From positions 62,001 through 126,000 of the forward strand of contig NZ_QMEY01000014.1 of assembly GCF_003315795.1 (NCBI RefSeq): DNA of 64,000 bases, in the 5' to 3' direction. Source of the DNA: Spongiactinospora rosea (GTDB taxonomy: Bacteria > Actinomycetota > Actinomycetes > Streptosporangiales > Streptosporangiaceae). The notes beneath the pieces are model-generated. The model searched no databases. It had not been told where the DNA came from and saw nothing but the letters and a program-made list of their open reading frames with translations. The position numbers and the translations under genes are program-made. Shown piece after piece: positions 7,426 to 15,073 of this stretch; the stretch's first letter is position 1; each line of letters opens with the position of its first letter.

Positions 7426-10359
7426 TCAGATGGCCTGGGAGCGAGCGAGGCGGTGGAACAGCCCGTCCGGGCGGGCCAGCAGCTCGGCGGGGGTGCCGAT
7501 CTCGGCGATCCGCCCCTCGGACATGACCACCACGCGGTCGGCCCGCAGCACGGTGGACAGCCGGTGCGCGATCACCACGCGGGTCGCGTTCAGCCGCCGG
7601 GTGCTCTCGGTGACGATCGCCTGCGTCTCGTTGTCCAGGGCGCTGGTCGCCTCGTCGAAGAAGAGGATCCTGGGCTGCCGGATCAGCGCCTGCGCGATCA
7701 TGAGCCGCTGCCGCTGGCCGCCGGACAGCGTCGGAGCGCCGTCGGCGAGCGGCGTGTGCATGCCCATCGGCATCCGCTTGATGTCCTCTTCCAGCCCGGA
7801 CGCCCGCGCGGCGGCCCACGCCTCCTCCACCGAGTAGGGTTCCGCGCCACAGATGTTGCTGAGGACCGTGCCCGCGAACGGCTGCGCGTGTTGCAGCACC
7901 ACGCCGCACTGCCGCCGGACCTCGGCCAGGTCGAGCCGGGCGAGGTCGGCCCCGTCGTAGCGGACCGTGCCCGACGTCGGCCGCTCGAAGCCGATCAGCA
8001 TCCGCAGCAGCGTGGACTTGCCGCACCCGGTGGGGCCGACCACGGCGACGAACTCACCCGAGTTGATCTTCAGCGAGACGTCGGCCAGCACGAGCGGCCC
8101 CCGCTCCGCGTACCGGAAGGAGACCCCGGCCACCTCGATGTCACCGGTCAGCGCCTCCGGCACGACGCTCGCCGCCGCCACCTCCGGCGGTTCCACCAGC
8201 AGCGGGCGGACCTTCTCGAACATCGGGTACACCTCCCCGGCCGCCGAGACCGCGGTGACCACCTGGGTCATCGCGGTCAGCATGGCGGTGAACGCCATCA
8301 GGAAGGTGACGAAGTCGCCGAGCGACATGGACCGCGCGGCGGGACCGGCCAGCATCAGGAACAGCAGGAACGTGCCGGCCGGCACGGACACCGCGTTGAT
8401 GACCGTGATGACGATCTGGCTGCGTTCCAGCCTCCGGTACAGTTCGCGGCTCTCGGCGAACACCGCCGCCCACCGCGCGTACGCGTAGGTCTCCGCGCCC
8501 GCCACCCGCAGCTTGGGCAGCCCGCGCAGGGTGTGGAACACCTGGTCCGACAGCCCGTACTCCACTTCGACCAGCCTGCGCTGCCAGCGCAGCCGCCGCA
8601 CCGCGAGCCGGGCGAACACCGCGGCCTGCGCCCCCGCGAACGCCACCGCGAGCAGCCCCAGCGGACGGCTGCAGGCGATGAGCAGGCCCAGGTTGACCAG
8701 CCCGAGCAGCGCGGCGTTCAGTACGACGGTGGCGATGCCGGTCAGCCGCGCCCGGATGGCGTTGATGCCGAGCGCCGCGTTGGCCAGCTCCCCGGTGGAG
8801 TAGCGGGCGAAGAAGGAGGTGGGCAGCCGCAGCAGCCGGTCCCACACCGCGGCCTGCAAGGTGGCGTCCAACCGGCCTTCCAGCCGCAGCATGGCCACCG
8901 AGTTGACGGTCGCGAACGCGGCGGCCACGATCCCGGTCATCACCAGCGCCAGGCACGCCTGCACCAGCAGGTCGGTGCGGGCCGCCAGGACGTACTCGCC
9001 GATCACCCGCCCGGTCAGGATCGGGACCGCCAGGCTCAGCGCGAACGCCGCCAGCCCGCCGAGCAGCAGCCGGGCCAGGTCCGCCCCCGCGCCGCGCAGC
9101 CCGAACCAGAGCAGCCCCGCTCCCCCCACGCCGTCGTGCGGCAGCGAGCGATAGAACATGACGGCGTCGGAACGCAGGTCCCGCGCGCTCTCCTCGGTGA
9201 CCCGCGCCCGGCGTCCGTCCGGATGCGCGATGTCGTAGCCGCCGCGCCGCCACAGCAGGGCGACCGGGCCGCCGTCGTCGGCCCGGTGGGCGAGCAGCGG
9301 CCCGGACTCGGACCGCCACCACTCCCCCGCCAGGCGGACCGGCCGGGTGCGGATGCCCGAGGCCACCGCGATCCTGGTCACCGGGTCCACCCGGCTGTGC
9401 GCCGCGCCGGGCGGCGGCGGCCGGACATCGCTGATCCCGGCCGCGCGGCCCACCAGCCGGCACACGGCCAGGGCGGCGTCCACGTCCCCGGCCGGAACGG
9501 CGGGCCGCCGGGCGGGCGTGGCCTGGGCGACGTCCCGCAGCGCCGACACCGCCTCGCGCAGCGCGCCCTCGTCCGCCTGGCGTCCGGCCTGGAGGCGTTC
9601 GTCGGCGGTGCGGCGCTTGCGGTCGATCCAGCGGTCCACCGCGGCCATGTACTCGGCGTGCTGCCGGGCCAGAAGTTCCCACACGACGCCCTTGGCCAGC
9701 AGGTCGCCGGTCTGTCGCAGCACCACCTCGGCGTCGGTGACCGCGGTGATCACGTCGCCGGGGGCCAGGACGACCAGCTCGCCCGCCTCCCGCTCCGCAC
9801 CCGCCTGGACGCGCCCGGAGTCGACCACCGCCCAGGCCACGCCGTCCCCGGCCCGGGCGACCTGGCCCGCCACCAGGTGTACCGTCCGGCCCTCGGCGTT
9901 CATCGGCCCGGCTCCGGCGTCCTGCGGCCGGATGCCGTCGCGCAGCAGCGTGATCCCGTGCTCCACCGCCGCCGCCAGCGCCTCGCGCCGGTCGGGCGGC
10001 AGGCCGGAGCCGGGCAGGCGGCCGAGCCGCCACAGCGGCACCCGGCGTACCCGGCAGCCCGGCTCGGTGCGCAGCACCAGCGCGTGCCGGGTCGTGCGGG
10101 CGGAGCCGGGGATCACCGCCTCGGCCGTCACCCGGCCGACGAAGTGCCAGGCGCCCCGGCCGACGGGATCGACGGCGAACAGGTCGGCAGGCCCGCCGTC
10201 GATCACCCACACGAAGTGCTCCCCGCCGAGCATGACGTGCCGGGCCGCGCCGACCTGCACCTCCTCGCCGAGCCCGGCCAGCAGTCCGGTCTCCTGGGTG
10301 GGGGCGGCCTGACTCCTGGGGGCGCGGAGCCGCCGGGTTCCTCCTTGGTCGTCGGCCAC
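7426..10359 (-). CDS. NHLM-type peptide exporter, ABC permease/ATPase (second subunit)
   Basis: 977 aa. Three parts: an N-terminal ~330-residue cytoplasmic region (short beta-rich, cyclic-nucleotide-binding-like stretches such as GELVVLAPGDVITAV), a six-helix ABC exporter membrane domain (about 400-700), and a nucleotide-binding domain with Walker A GPTGCGKST (near 775), signature LSGGQRQRLMIAQAL, Walker B FFDEATSALDN and the switch His in VVIAHRLSTV. This order matches the second ABC protein of NHLM bacteriocin-type systems (TIGR03797-like). It has no peptidase domain. GTG 10359 follows the upstream stop by 2 bp, so translation is coupled to the C39 exporter. It probably forms a heteromeric peptide exporter with that protein. 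Confidence 0.9.
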   Translation of the reverse strand: MADDQGGTRRLRAPRSQAAPTQETGLLAGLGEEVQVGAARHVMLGGEHFVWVIDGGPADLFAVDPVGRGAWHFVGRVTAEAVIPGSARTTRHALVLRTEPGCRVRRVPLWRLGRLPGSGLPPDRREALAAAVEHGITLLRDGIRPQDAGAGPMNAEGRTVHLVAGQVARAGDGVAWAVVDSGRVQAGAEREAGELVVLAPGDVITAVTDAEVVLRQTGDLLAKGVVWELLARQHAEYMAAVDRWIDRKRRTADERLQAGRQADEGALREAVSALRDVAQATPARRPAVPAGDVDAALAVCRLVGRAAGISDVRPPPPGAAHSRVDPVTRIAVASGIRTRPVRLAGEWWRSESGPLLAHRADDGGPVALLWRRGGYDIAHPDGRRARVTEESARDLRSDAVMFYRSLPHDGVGGAGLLWFGLRGAGADLARLLLGGLAAFALSLAVPILTGRVIGEYVLAARTDLLVQACLALVMTGIVAAAFATVNSVAMLRLEGRLDATLQAAVWDRLLRLPTSFFARYSTGELANAALGINAIRARLTGIATVVLNAALLGLVNLGLLIACSRPLGLLAVAFAGAQAAVFARLAVRRLRWQRRLVEVEYGLSDQVFHTLRGLPKLRVAGAETYAYARWAAVFAESRELYRRLERSQIVITVINAVSVPAGTFLLFLMLAGPAARSMSLGDFVTFLMAFTAMLTAMTQVVTAVSAAGEVYPMFEKVRPLLVEPPEVAAASVVPEALTGDIEVAGVSFRYAERGPLVLADVSLKINSGEFVAVVGPTGCGKSTLLRMLIGFERPTSGTVRYDGADLARLDLAEVRRQCGVVLQHAQPFAGTVLSNICGAEPYSVEEAWAAARASGLEEDIKRMPMGMHTPLADGAPTLSGGQRQRLMIAQALIRQPRILFFDEATSALDNETQAIVTESTRRLNATRVVIAHRLSTVLRADRVVVMSEGRIAEIGTPAELLARPDGLFHRLARSQAI

Positions 10360-10361
10360 GG

Positions 10362-12527
10362 TCAGCTCTCCCGGATCAGGGCCGCGTAGACGCCGTCCTG
10401 GCGTACCAGGCGGTCGTGGGTGCCCCGTTCGACGACCCGTCCGGCGTCCAGGACGAGGATCTCGTCGCTGTCGCGCACCGTGCTGAGCCGGTGGGCGATC
10501 AGCACGCACGCGCAGCCGCGCCGCCGCAGCCCCTCGATGATCCGGGCCTCGGTCTCGGCGTCCAGGGCGCTGGTCGCCTCGTCCAGGATCAGCAGGCCGG
10601 GCGAGCGGACCAGGGCCCGCGCCAGTTCCAGGCGCTGGCGCTGCCCGCCGGAGAAGTTGCGCCCGTCCTGTTCGACGAGGCTGTGGATGCCGCCGGGCCG
10701 GGCGGCGACCACCTCGTCCAGCTTCGCGTCCCGCAGGGCCGAAAGGACGTCCTCGTCCGGGATCGACGGGTCCCACAGGGTGACGTTGTCGCGTACCGTC
10801 CCCTGGAACAGGTGGATCTCCTGGTCGACGAACGCCACAGAGGCGGTGAGCAGGTCGCGGCCCAGCTCCGCGCGCGGACGGCCGTCGATGAGGATGCGGC
10901 CCTGCCACGGCTCGCCGAAGCCCGCGATCAGCCTGCTGACGGTCGATTTGCCGCTGCCCGAGCCGCCCACCAGGGCGATCTGCTCACCGGGACGCACCTC
11001 GAACGACAGCCCCTGCAACCGTGGCGGCGACAGCCGGTCATAGCCGTAGGTGACGTCCTCGAAGCGGAGGTGGCCCGCCAGGCGGCCGGGGCCGCCGTGG
11101 GCGGGCAGGGCGAAGACGGCGTCCTTCTCTGTGGACTCGACGTCCCGGAGGCGGGCCAGGTGAGCGGCCGTGTCCTGCATGCGCGGCACCAGGCCGACCA
11201 GTTCGCCGACCGGCCGGTTGAAGCCCGCGAGCAGCGTCTGGGCGGCGACGAGGGTCCCGATCGCGATCCGGCCCTCGATGGACGCAAGGCCGCCGAGCAG
11301 CAGGACCGCCACGGCGGACAGCGTGGTCAGCAGCATGCCGAGCGCGGACAGCAGGGCGAGCGGCTGGGACACGCGTTGCTGCTCGGTGAGCAGCGCGGCC
11401 TGCCGGTCGCCCCAGCGGCGGAAGTAGCCGCGTTCGCCGCCGGTGGCCTTCATGGTCTCGATGAGCTGGAGGCCGCTGAAGGCGACCGCGTACAGTTTGG
11501 CCCGTTCCACGTTCAGGCGCGCGACGGCGGTACGCCGCATCCGCACCACCGTGCGGATCAGGATGACGTTGAGCAGCGACGCCGAGATCCCGGCCAGCGC
11601 GAGCAGCGGATCGTAGATCCACAGCAGCGTGGCGTAGCAGCACACCATGATCACGCCGGTGACGGCGGGTGTGACGGTACCGGTGAGCGCGGCGGCGACG
11701 GTGTGGTTCACGGCCAGGCGTTCGGCCAGGTCGGCCGGGCTGCGATGGGCGAAGAAGCCGATGGGCAGCCGGAGCAGGCGCCGCATGAAACGGGCGCTCC
11801 ACACGGTGGAGACGTACATCTCGACCTGGAGCAGCCCGGTCTGTTCGAGCTTCAGGAGTACGACGCTGAGGAGCAGCGTCCCGGCCATGAAGGTGAAGAA
11901 CGGCACGACGTGGCTCGCGCCGCCGGGCGTCAGCACGGTGTCCACGAAGCCCCGGACCAGCGCCGGGGACACGACGCTCAGCGCGGCCAGCAGCAGGCTC
12001 GCCAGCAGTGCCGCCGCCAGCGCGGGATAGACCCCTTTGAAGCGGTCCCGGACGTCCGCCCAGATTGACGGGCGGCGGCCGCCTGGCCGGAAGTCCGGCC
12101 CCGGGCTCATGGTCAGCACCACGCCGGTGAAGCTTTCGCCGAACTCCTGTTCCGTCAGCACCCGGCGGCCCTGGGCGGGGTCGTTCACGTACACGACCGG
12201 CCTGCCCCGGCGGCGTCCGTACCCCTCCCACACCAGGTAGTGGTTGAACTCCCAGAACAGGATCGCGGGCGGGCTCAGCCGGGCGAGCGCGGCGGGGCTC
12301 ATCTGCTTGCCCGCCGCCACCAGGCCGAACGTACGGGCTGCGCGCAGCAGCTGACCGGCCTTGGAGCCGCTGCCGGAGACCGCGCACAGCACGCGCAGCC
12401 GCTGGAGATCGACGTGCCGGTGATGGTGGGCCAGGATCATGGCGAGCGAGGCCGCCCCGCACTCCACGGCCTCCATCTGCAACACCGTCGGGGTACGTAC
12501 CGGGCGGTGTGCGGTGGAGCCGGTCAC
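10362..12527 (-). CDS. C39 peptidase-containing ABC exporter of NHLM peptide system
   Basis: 721 aa. The N-terminal C39 cysteine protease domain (about 10-135) has an intact active site: Gln17, Cys23 in VLQMEAVECGAAS, His96 in FNHYLVWEG and Asp116 in VYVNDPAQG. The exporter membrane domain follows (about 155-450), then an ATPase with GGSGSGKST (near 520), FSGGQRQRLELARAL and LILDEATSALD. Such proteins cut the leader after a Gly-Gly or Gly-Ala site and export the peptide. Its GTG start overlaps the stop of the HlyD gene by 4 bp. The likely substrate is the 56-aa peptide at 13387-13557. Matches the peptidase/ATPase subunit of NHLM systems (TIGR03796-like). Confidence 0.94.
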   Translation of the reverse strand: MTGSTAHRPVRTPTVLQMEAVECGAASLAMILAHHHRHVDLQRLRVLCAVSGSGSKAGQLLRAARTFGLVAAGKQMSPAALARLSPPAILFWEFNHYLVWEGYGRRRGRPVVYVNDPAQGRRVLTEQEFGESFTGVVLTMSPGPDFRPGGRRPSIWADVRDRFKGVYPALAAALLASLLLAALSVVSPALVRGFVDTVLTPGGASHVVPFFTFMAGTLLLSVVLLKLEQTGLLQVEMYVSTVWSARFMRRLLRLPIGFFAHRSPADLAERLAVNHTVAAALTGTVTPAVTGVIMVCCYATLLWIYDPLLALAGISASLLNVILIRTVVRMRRTAVARLNVERAKLYAVAFSGLQLIETMKATGGERGYFRRWGDRQAALLTEQQRVSQPLALLSALGMLLTTLSAVAVLLLGGLASIEGRIAIGTLVAAQTLLAGFNRPVGELVGLVPRMQDTAAHLARLRDVESTEKDAVFALPAHGGPGRLAGHLRFEDVTYGYDRLSPPRLQGLSFEVRPGEQIALVGGSGSGKSTVSRLIAGFGEPWQGRILIDGRPRAELGRDLLTASVAFVDQEIHLFQGTVRDNVTLWDPSIPDEDVLSALRDAKLDEVVAARPGGIHSLVEQDGRNFSGGQRQRLELARALVRSPGLLILDEATSALDAETEARIIEGLRRRGCACVLIAHRLSTVRDSDEILVLDAGRVVERGTHDRLVRQDGVYAALIRES

Positions 12528-13282
12528 GGGAGTATCCAGTCGATCGGCCGGGTCGGGGGGCTGAGGATCGCGCCGGTGACCGGGGTACGCGGTGGTGTGG
12601 TGCTTGCTCGGGTCAGCTCCACGGTCACCCGGTGGACGGGACCGGGGCCGCTGACGAGCCGGGCCATGCCCTCGTCGCCCACGAACGCCGCCACGTCCTT
12701 CGAGGTCCAGATGGCCGGATCGACGGCCTTGACCCGGCCGCGCAGTATCCCCGATGCCCCTGCGGCGGGCTCCATCGTCAGATCGACCCGGCCGCCCGCC
12801 CGGACATCGGCCGCCTGGCCGGTGGGCACGAACAGCACCGCCACCGGCCGGTCGTCCGGGCCGCCCGCGTACTCGGCCACGGCCAGCGTCTCCCCTGCTC
12901 GCACCACCTGCCCGTGGCGGACGGGGACCGAGAAGACCCGCCCCTGGGCGGGCGAACGGACGACGACCGTGGCGCCGCCGCTGCGGACGGCGGCGACCCG
13001 GCCGTCGCGCGGTACCACGCCGCCCGGTTTCACGAAGACCTCGGAGACCTGGCCGCCCCTGATCGCCTGGATGGGGAAGCCGCCCCGGGGCAGGGTCAGC
13101 AGGCCGCGGGCGTTCACGGACGTGTGGAGGGTGCCGGTGAACGCCCAGACGGCGCCGACGACGACCACGAGGGCGAGGGCGGCCAGCACGAGCCAGGTAC
13201 GCGGGCCGGTCAGCCGGACGGGCTGATCGAGGACATCCGGGGCCTGGGCACGCGCCATCGCCTCGCTACGGAATTGGATCAT
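12524..13282 (-). CDS. HlyD-family membrane fusion protein of peptide exporter
   Basis: 252 aa. A short cytoplasmic N-terminus, one membrane anchor (about 28-50, TWLVLAALALVVVVGAVWAF), then a lipoyl/barrel-sandwich hybrid extracytoplasmic domain with the typical halves GGQVSEVFVKPGGVV and GRVFSVPVRHGQVVRAGE. It is short for HlyD proteins and lacks a long coiled coil, as expected where no outer membrane is spanned. It is the first exporter gene after the precursor peptide. Start ATG 13282 is used; ATG 13258, with GCGAGG just before it, is an alternative. It should link the two ABC subunits into one export machine. Confidence 0.88.
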   Translation of the reverse strand: MIQFRSEAMARAQAPDVLDQPVRLTGPRTWLVLAALALVVVVGAVWAFTGTLHTSVNARGLLTLPRGGFPIQAIRGGQVSEVFVKPGGVVPRDGRVAAVRSGGATVVVRSPAQGRVFSVPVRHGQVVRAGETLAVAEYAGGPDDRPVAVLFVPTGQAADVRAGGRVDLTMEPAAGASGILRGRVKAVDPAIWTSKDVAAFVGDEGMARLVSGPGPVHRVTVELTRASTTPPRTPVTGAILSPPTRPIDWILP

Positions 13283-13309
13283 CGTCGGTGAACCCTGGTG
13301 GGGGCTTGC

Positions 13310-13366
13310 TCAGCCGGTGATCCGGCTGATGGCGTGCATCTCGTTGTCGTGCTGGTGGACCCGCAT
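13310..13366 (-). other. 18-codon ORF between precursor and HlyD genes
   Basis: Reads MRVHQHDNEMHAISRITG and ends before the HlyD gene, just downstream of the precursor gene. A GGAG lies about 15 bases upstream, too far for a good ribosome site. The end AISRITG loosely resembles the ExxxxG end of double-glycine leaders, so it may be a decayed second precursor or only a spacer. Confidence 0.2.
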
Positions 13367-13386
13367 CTGGAACTCGGGGCTCCAGG

Positions 13387-13557
13387 TCAGATGTAGCTCT
13401 TCAGGTTGTCGCTGAGGAGTTTCTCCGCGCGCGGGTTGATGATGGTGTCCTGCTGGCTCTGGAAGGCCCAGGCGCCGCTGACGTTGTCGAGTTCTTCGTC
13501 GGAGAGCGGCGCCTCCGTGATGTCGTCCTGGTTGGCCTGCTCCGGCGCTGCCGACAT
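13387..13557 (-). CDS. Putative C39-processed precursor peptide, cysteine-free
   Basis: 56 aa, too short for usual gene calling. The acidic leader ends LSDEELDNVSGA (residues 18-29), the classic LSxxELxxVxGG/GA pattern recognised by C39 peptidases. Cutting after Gly28-Ala29 would release a 27-residue core that starts WAFQSQQDT and ends LKSYI. The core has no Cys, so lanthionine chemistry is not possible; it has one Trp, one Tyr, Ser and Thr. AAAGGA lies 9 bases before ATG 13557. It is followed on the same strand by HlyD, C39-ABC and ABC genes, and no modification enzyme is adjacent. An exported signal or antimicrobial peptide is the likely product. Leader and context are seen; function is inferred. 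Confidence 0.8.
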   Translation of the reverse strand: MSAAPEQANQDDITEAPLSDEELDNVSGAWAFQSQQDTIINPRAEKLLSDNLKSYI

Positions 13558-13574
13558 GGCATGTCCTTTCCCCG

Positions 13575-13593
13575 CCGGCGATCCGATCGCCGG
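13575..13593. promoter_or_regulatory. Perfect 9-1-9 palindrome upstream of peptide gene
   Basis: CCGGCGATC, one base, GATCGCCGG. It lies in the leader region of the peptide gene, 18 bases before its ATG and just upstream of the AAAGGA ribosome site. It could be an operator or an mRNA hairpin that tunes translation of the precursor. Confidence 0.5.
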
Positions 13594-13780
13594 GCATCTC
13601 GCTCAGACAGGGGCGACAGTAACCAAGGAGCGGGTTTCGACCAGAGGGGTGCGGACTGAGGCTGCCCTTAAGGACCACCCTTCTTGCCCAAAAGTCTCTA
13701 TCTGCTGCCTTAATGGCAACAAATGCGATCCAGGTGGTGGGGTGGTGGTAACGGGAGACGGAGGGGATGCGGCGGCGCAA

Positions 13781-13817
13781 TACAGCAGGCTGGAGTTCTG
13801 ACGTACCGCCTGCTGTA
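13781..13817. promoter_or_regulatory. 10-bp inverted repeat, likely regulator binding site
   Basis: TACAGCAGGC and GCCTGCTGTA are perfect inverted arms separated by 17 bases. The site lies 64 bases upstream of the regulator start. Symmetry and position suggest binding of a dimeric regulator, plausibly the adjacent LuxR-type protein acting on itself and on the peptide operon. Confidence 0.5.
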
Positions 13818-13880
13818 GATTTCCGGGCCGGGGGCGGAGGAACGTGCCTGGCGGGTTGTGGGGTGCTGGATGATCTGCTC

Positions 13881-14585
13881 ATGCAGACGTCACCGAGTGC
13901 TCGCCCGCAGGGCATCGCCGGCGTGGGTGGGGTGGGCGGCGTGGGCGCGAAGGCGGTCCGTGTCGCCGTACGGACCGACGACCCGCTCAGCCGGGCCGGG
14001 CTGAAGGCCCTGCTGCGCGCACCGGCCCCGGGACATGAGGCGGTGCGGGTGATCGTGCTGCCGGACACCGGGCCGGAACGTCCCGACGTGGTGGTGGTCG
14101 CCGCGACCGGGACTCAGGTGGAGCGCCGCGACGTACTCTCCCGGGCCGCTCAGGAGCTGGGCGCGCCGATCGTGCTCATCGCCGACCTGCTGTCCGCCGA
14201 AGACCTGCTCATGGTGGTGCGCTACCAGGTCATGGGCGTCGTACCGCGGGCGAACGTGACCGCGGAGCTGCTGGTGCGCGGGGTGGCCGCGGTGGCGGAC
14301 GGCGGCGGCCTGATGCCGCCCCGGCTGGCCGGGGGCCTGCTCGGGCGGCTGCACCGGTCGCAGCTCGACTCCCGCGACCCCGCGCCCGACGTCTCCGCGT
14401 TCAGTGACCGGGAGATCGAGATCCTCCGGCTGCTCGCCGACGGCCTGGACACCGGCGAGATCGCCGAACGCCTCAACTACTCCCCGCGGACCGTCAAGAA
14501 CATCATGTACGCGATCAACCGCCGCCATGACCTGCGCAACCGCGCCCACGCGGTCGCGTACGCGATGCGGGTGGGCGTCATCTGA
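13881..14585 (+). CDS. LuxR/NarL-type regulator with degenerate receiver domain
   Basis: 234 aa. The N-terminal half aligns with a NarL receiver (VRVAVRTDDPLSRAGLKALL at about 24-43), but the position of the phosphoacceptor Asp reads RPDVVVVAATG and the conserved Lys loop reads VVPRAN, so phosphorylation looks lost. The C-terminal LuxR helix-turn-helix is intact (FSDREIEILRLLADGLDTGE then TVKNIMYAINRRHDLRNR). Start ATG 13881 is used; GTG 13863 is possible. Divergent from the peptide operon, it is the natural candidate for its regulator, perhaps responding to a ligand or acting constitutively. It overlaps the convergent VOC gene by 8 bp. Confidence 0.9.
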   Translation: MQTSPSARPQGIAGVGGVGGVGAKAVRVAVRTDDPLSRAGLKALLRAPAPGHEAVRVIVLPDTGPERPDVVVVAATGTQVERRDVLSRAAQELGAPIVLIADLLSAEDLLMVVRYQVMGVVPRANVTAELLVRGVAAVADGGGLMPPRLAGGLLGRLHRSQLDSRDPAPDVSAFSDREIEILRLLADGLDTGEIAERLNYSPRTVKNIMYAINRRHDLRNRAHAVAYAMRVGVI

Positions 14586-15000
14586 CGGCCGATCGTGTCT
14601 CCAGCATCTCCAGGTAGTGCGGGTTGTACATGATCCCCAGCACGTTCCCGAACGGGTCCAGCACGGACGCCGTGACGAACCCCGACTCCCCCCACTCGGT
14701 GATCGGCTGGTACTCCCCGGCCCCCATCGCCAGCAGCTTGGCGTAGGTGGCCTCGATGTCGTCCACATGCCAGTACATGACGACCCCGCCCGGCTCCTTC
14801 GACGCGCCGGGCGGCGCGTAGCGGCGGTCGAGCAGCCCCAGCTCGGCCTGGCTGTCGCCGATCCGGAACTCGATGTACGCGGGCGGCCCCTCGACCGGGC
14901 GCACGAAGTACGGCTCGACGCCCAGCAGCTCCTGGTACCACTGCCGCGCCGCGTCCAGGTCGTCGGCCCAGTAGTTGATGGTGGTGAATCCTCGCAGCAT
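14578..15000 (-). CDS. VOC (glyoxalase/bleomycin-resistance) family protein
   Basis: 140 aa with two beta-alpha-beta-beta-beta modules: MLRGFTTINYWADDLDAARQWYQELLG and the second half VVMYWHVDDIEATYAKLL, ending in DPFGNVLGIMYNP. Glu in FVTASVLDPFGN-type segments normally helps bind a metal; here the metal ligands are not all evident. These small proteins bind metals or hydrophobic ligands, so the substrate cannot be told. It is divergent from the WYL regulator at 15074 with 73 bases between them, a layout that suggests control by that regulator. Confidence 0.88.
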   Translation of the reverse strand: MLRGFTTINYWADDLDAARQWYQELLGVEPYFVRPVEGPPAYIEFRIGDSQAELGLLDRRYAPPGASKEPGGVVMYWHVDDIEATYAKLLAMGAGEYQPITEWGESGFVTASVLDPFGNVLGIMYNPHYLEMLETRSAVR

Positions 15001-15073
15001 CGCTGCTCACTTCCCTTCGGTCGGTTACGTTCACCATCCTGCGGGCTAAAGTGCTCACCAACTGACTACTTTT

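Larger units (their letters stand above)
13558..13880. promoter_or_regulatory. Divergent control region of peptide operon and LuxR regulator
   Basis: A 323-base gene-free stretch between the peptide operon (leftward) and the LuxR-type regulator (rightward). It holds the 9-1-9 palindrome at 13575-13593, two similar GCTGCC(C)TTAA elements near 13662 and 13703, a relatively AT-rich patch around 13690-13730, and a second inverted repeat at 13781-13817. No further ORF with a ribosome site was found. Confidence 0.55.

Noticed and set aside
7453..10389. 978-codon plus-strand open frame
   Set aside because: Antisense to the NHLM exporter, whose ABC motifs are unmistakable on the minus strand.
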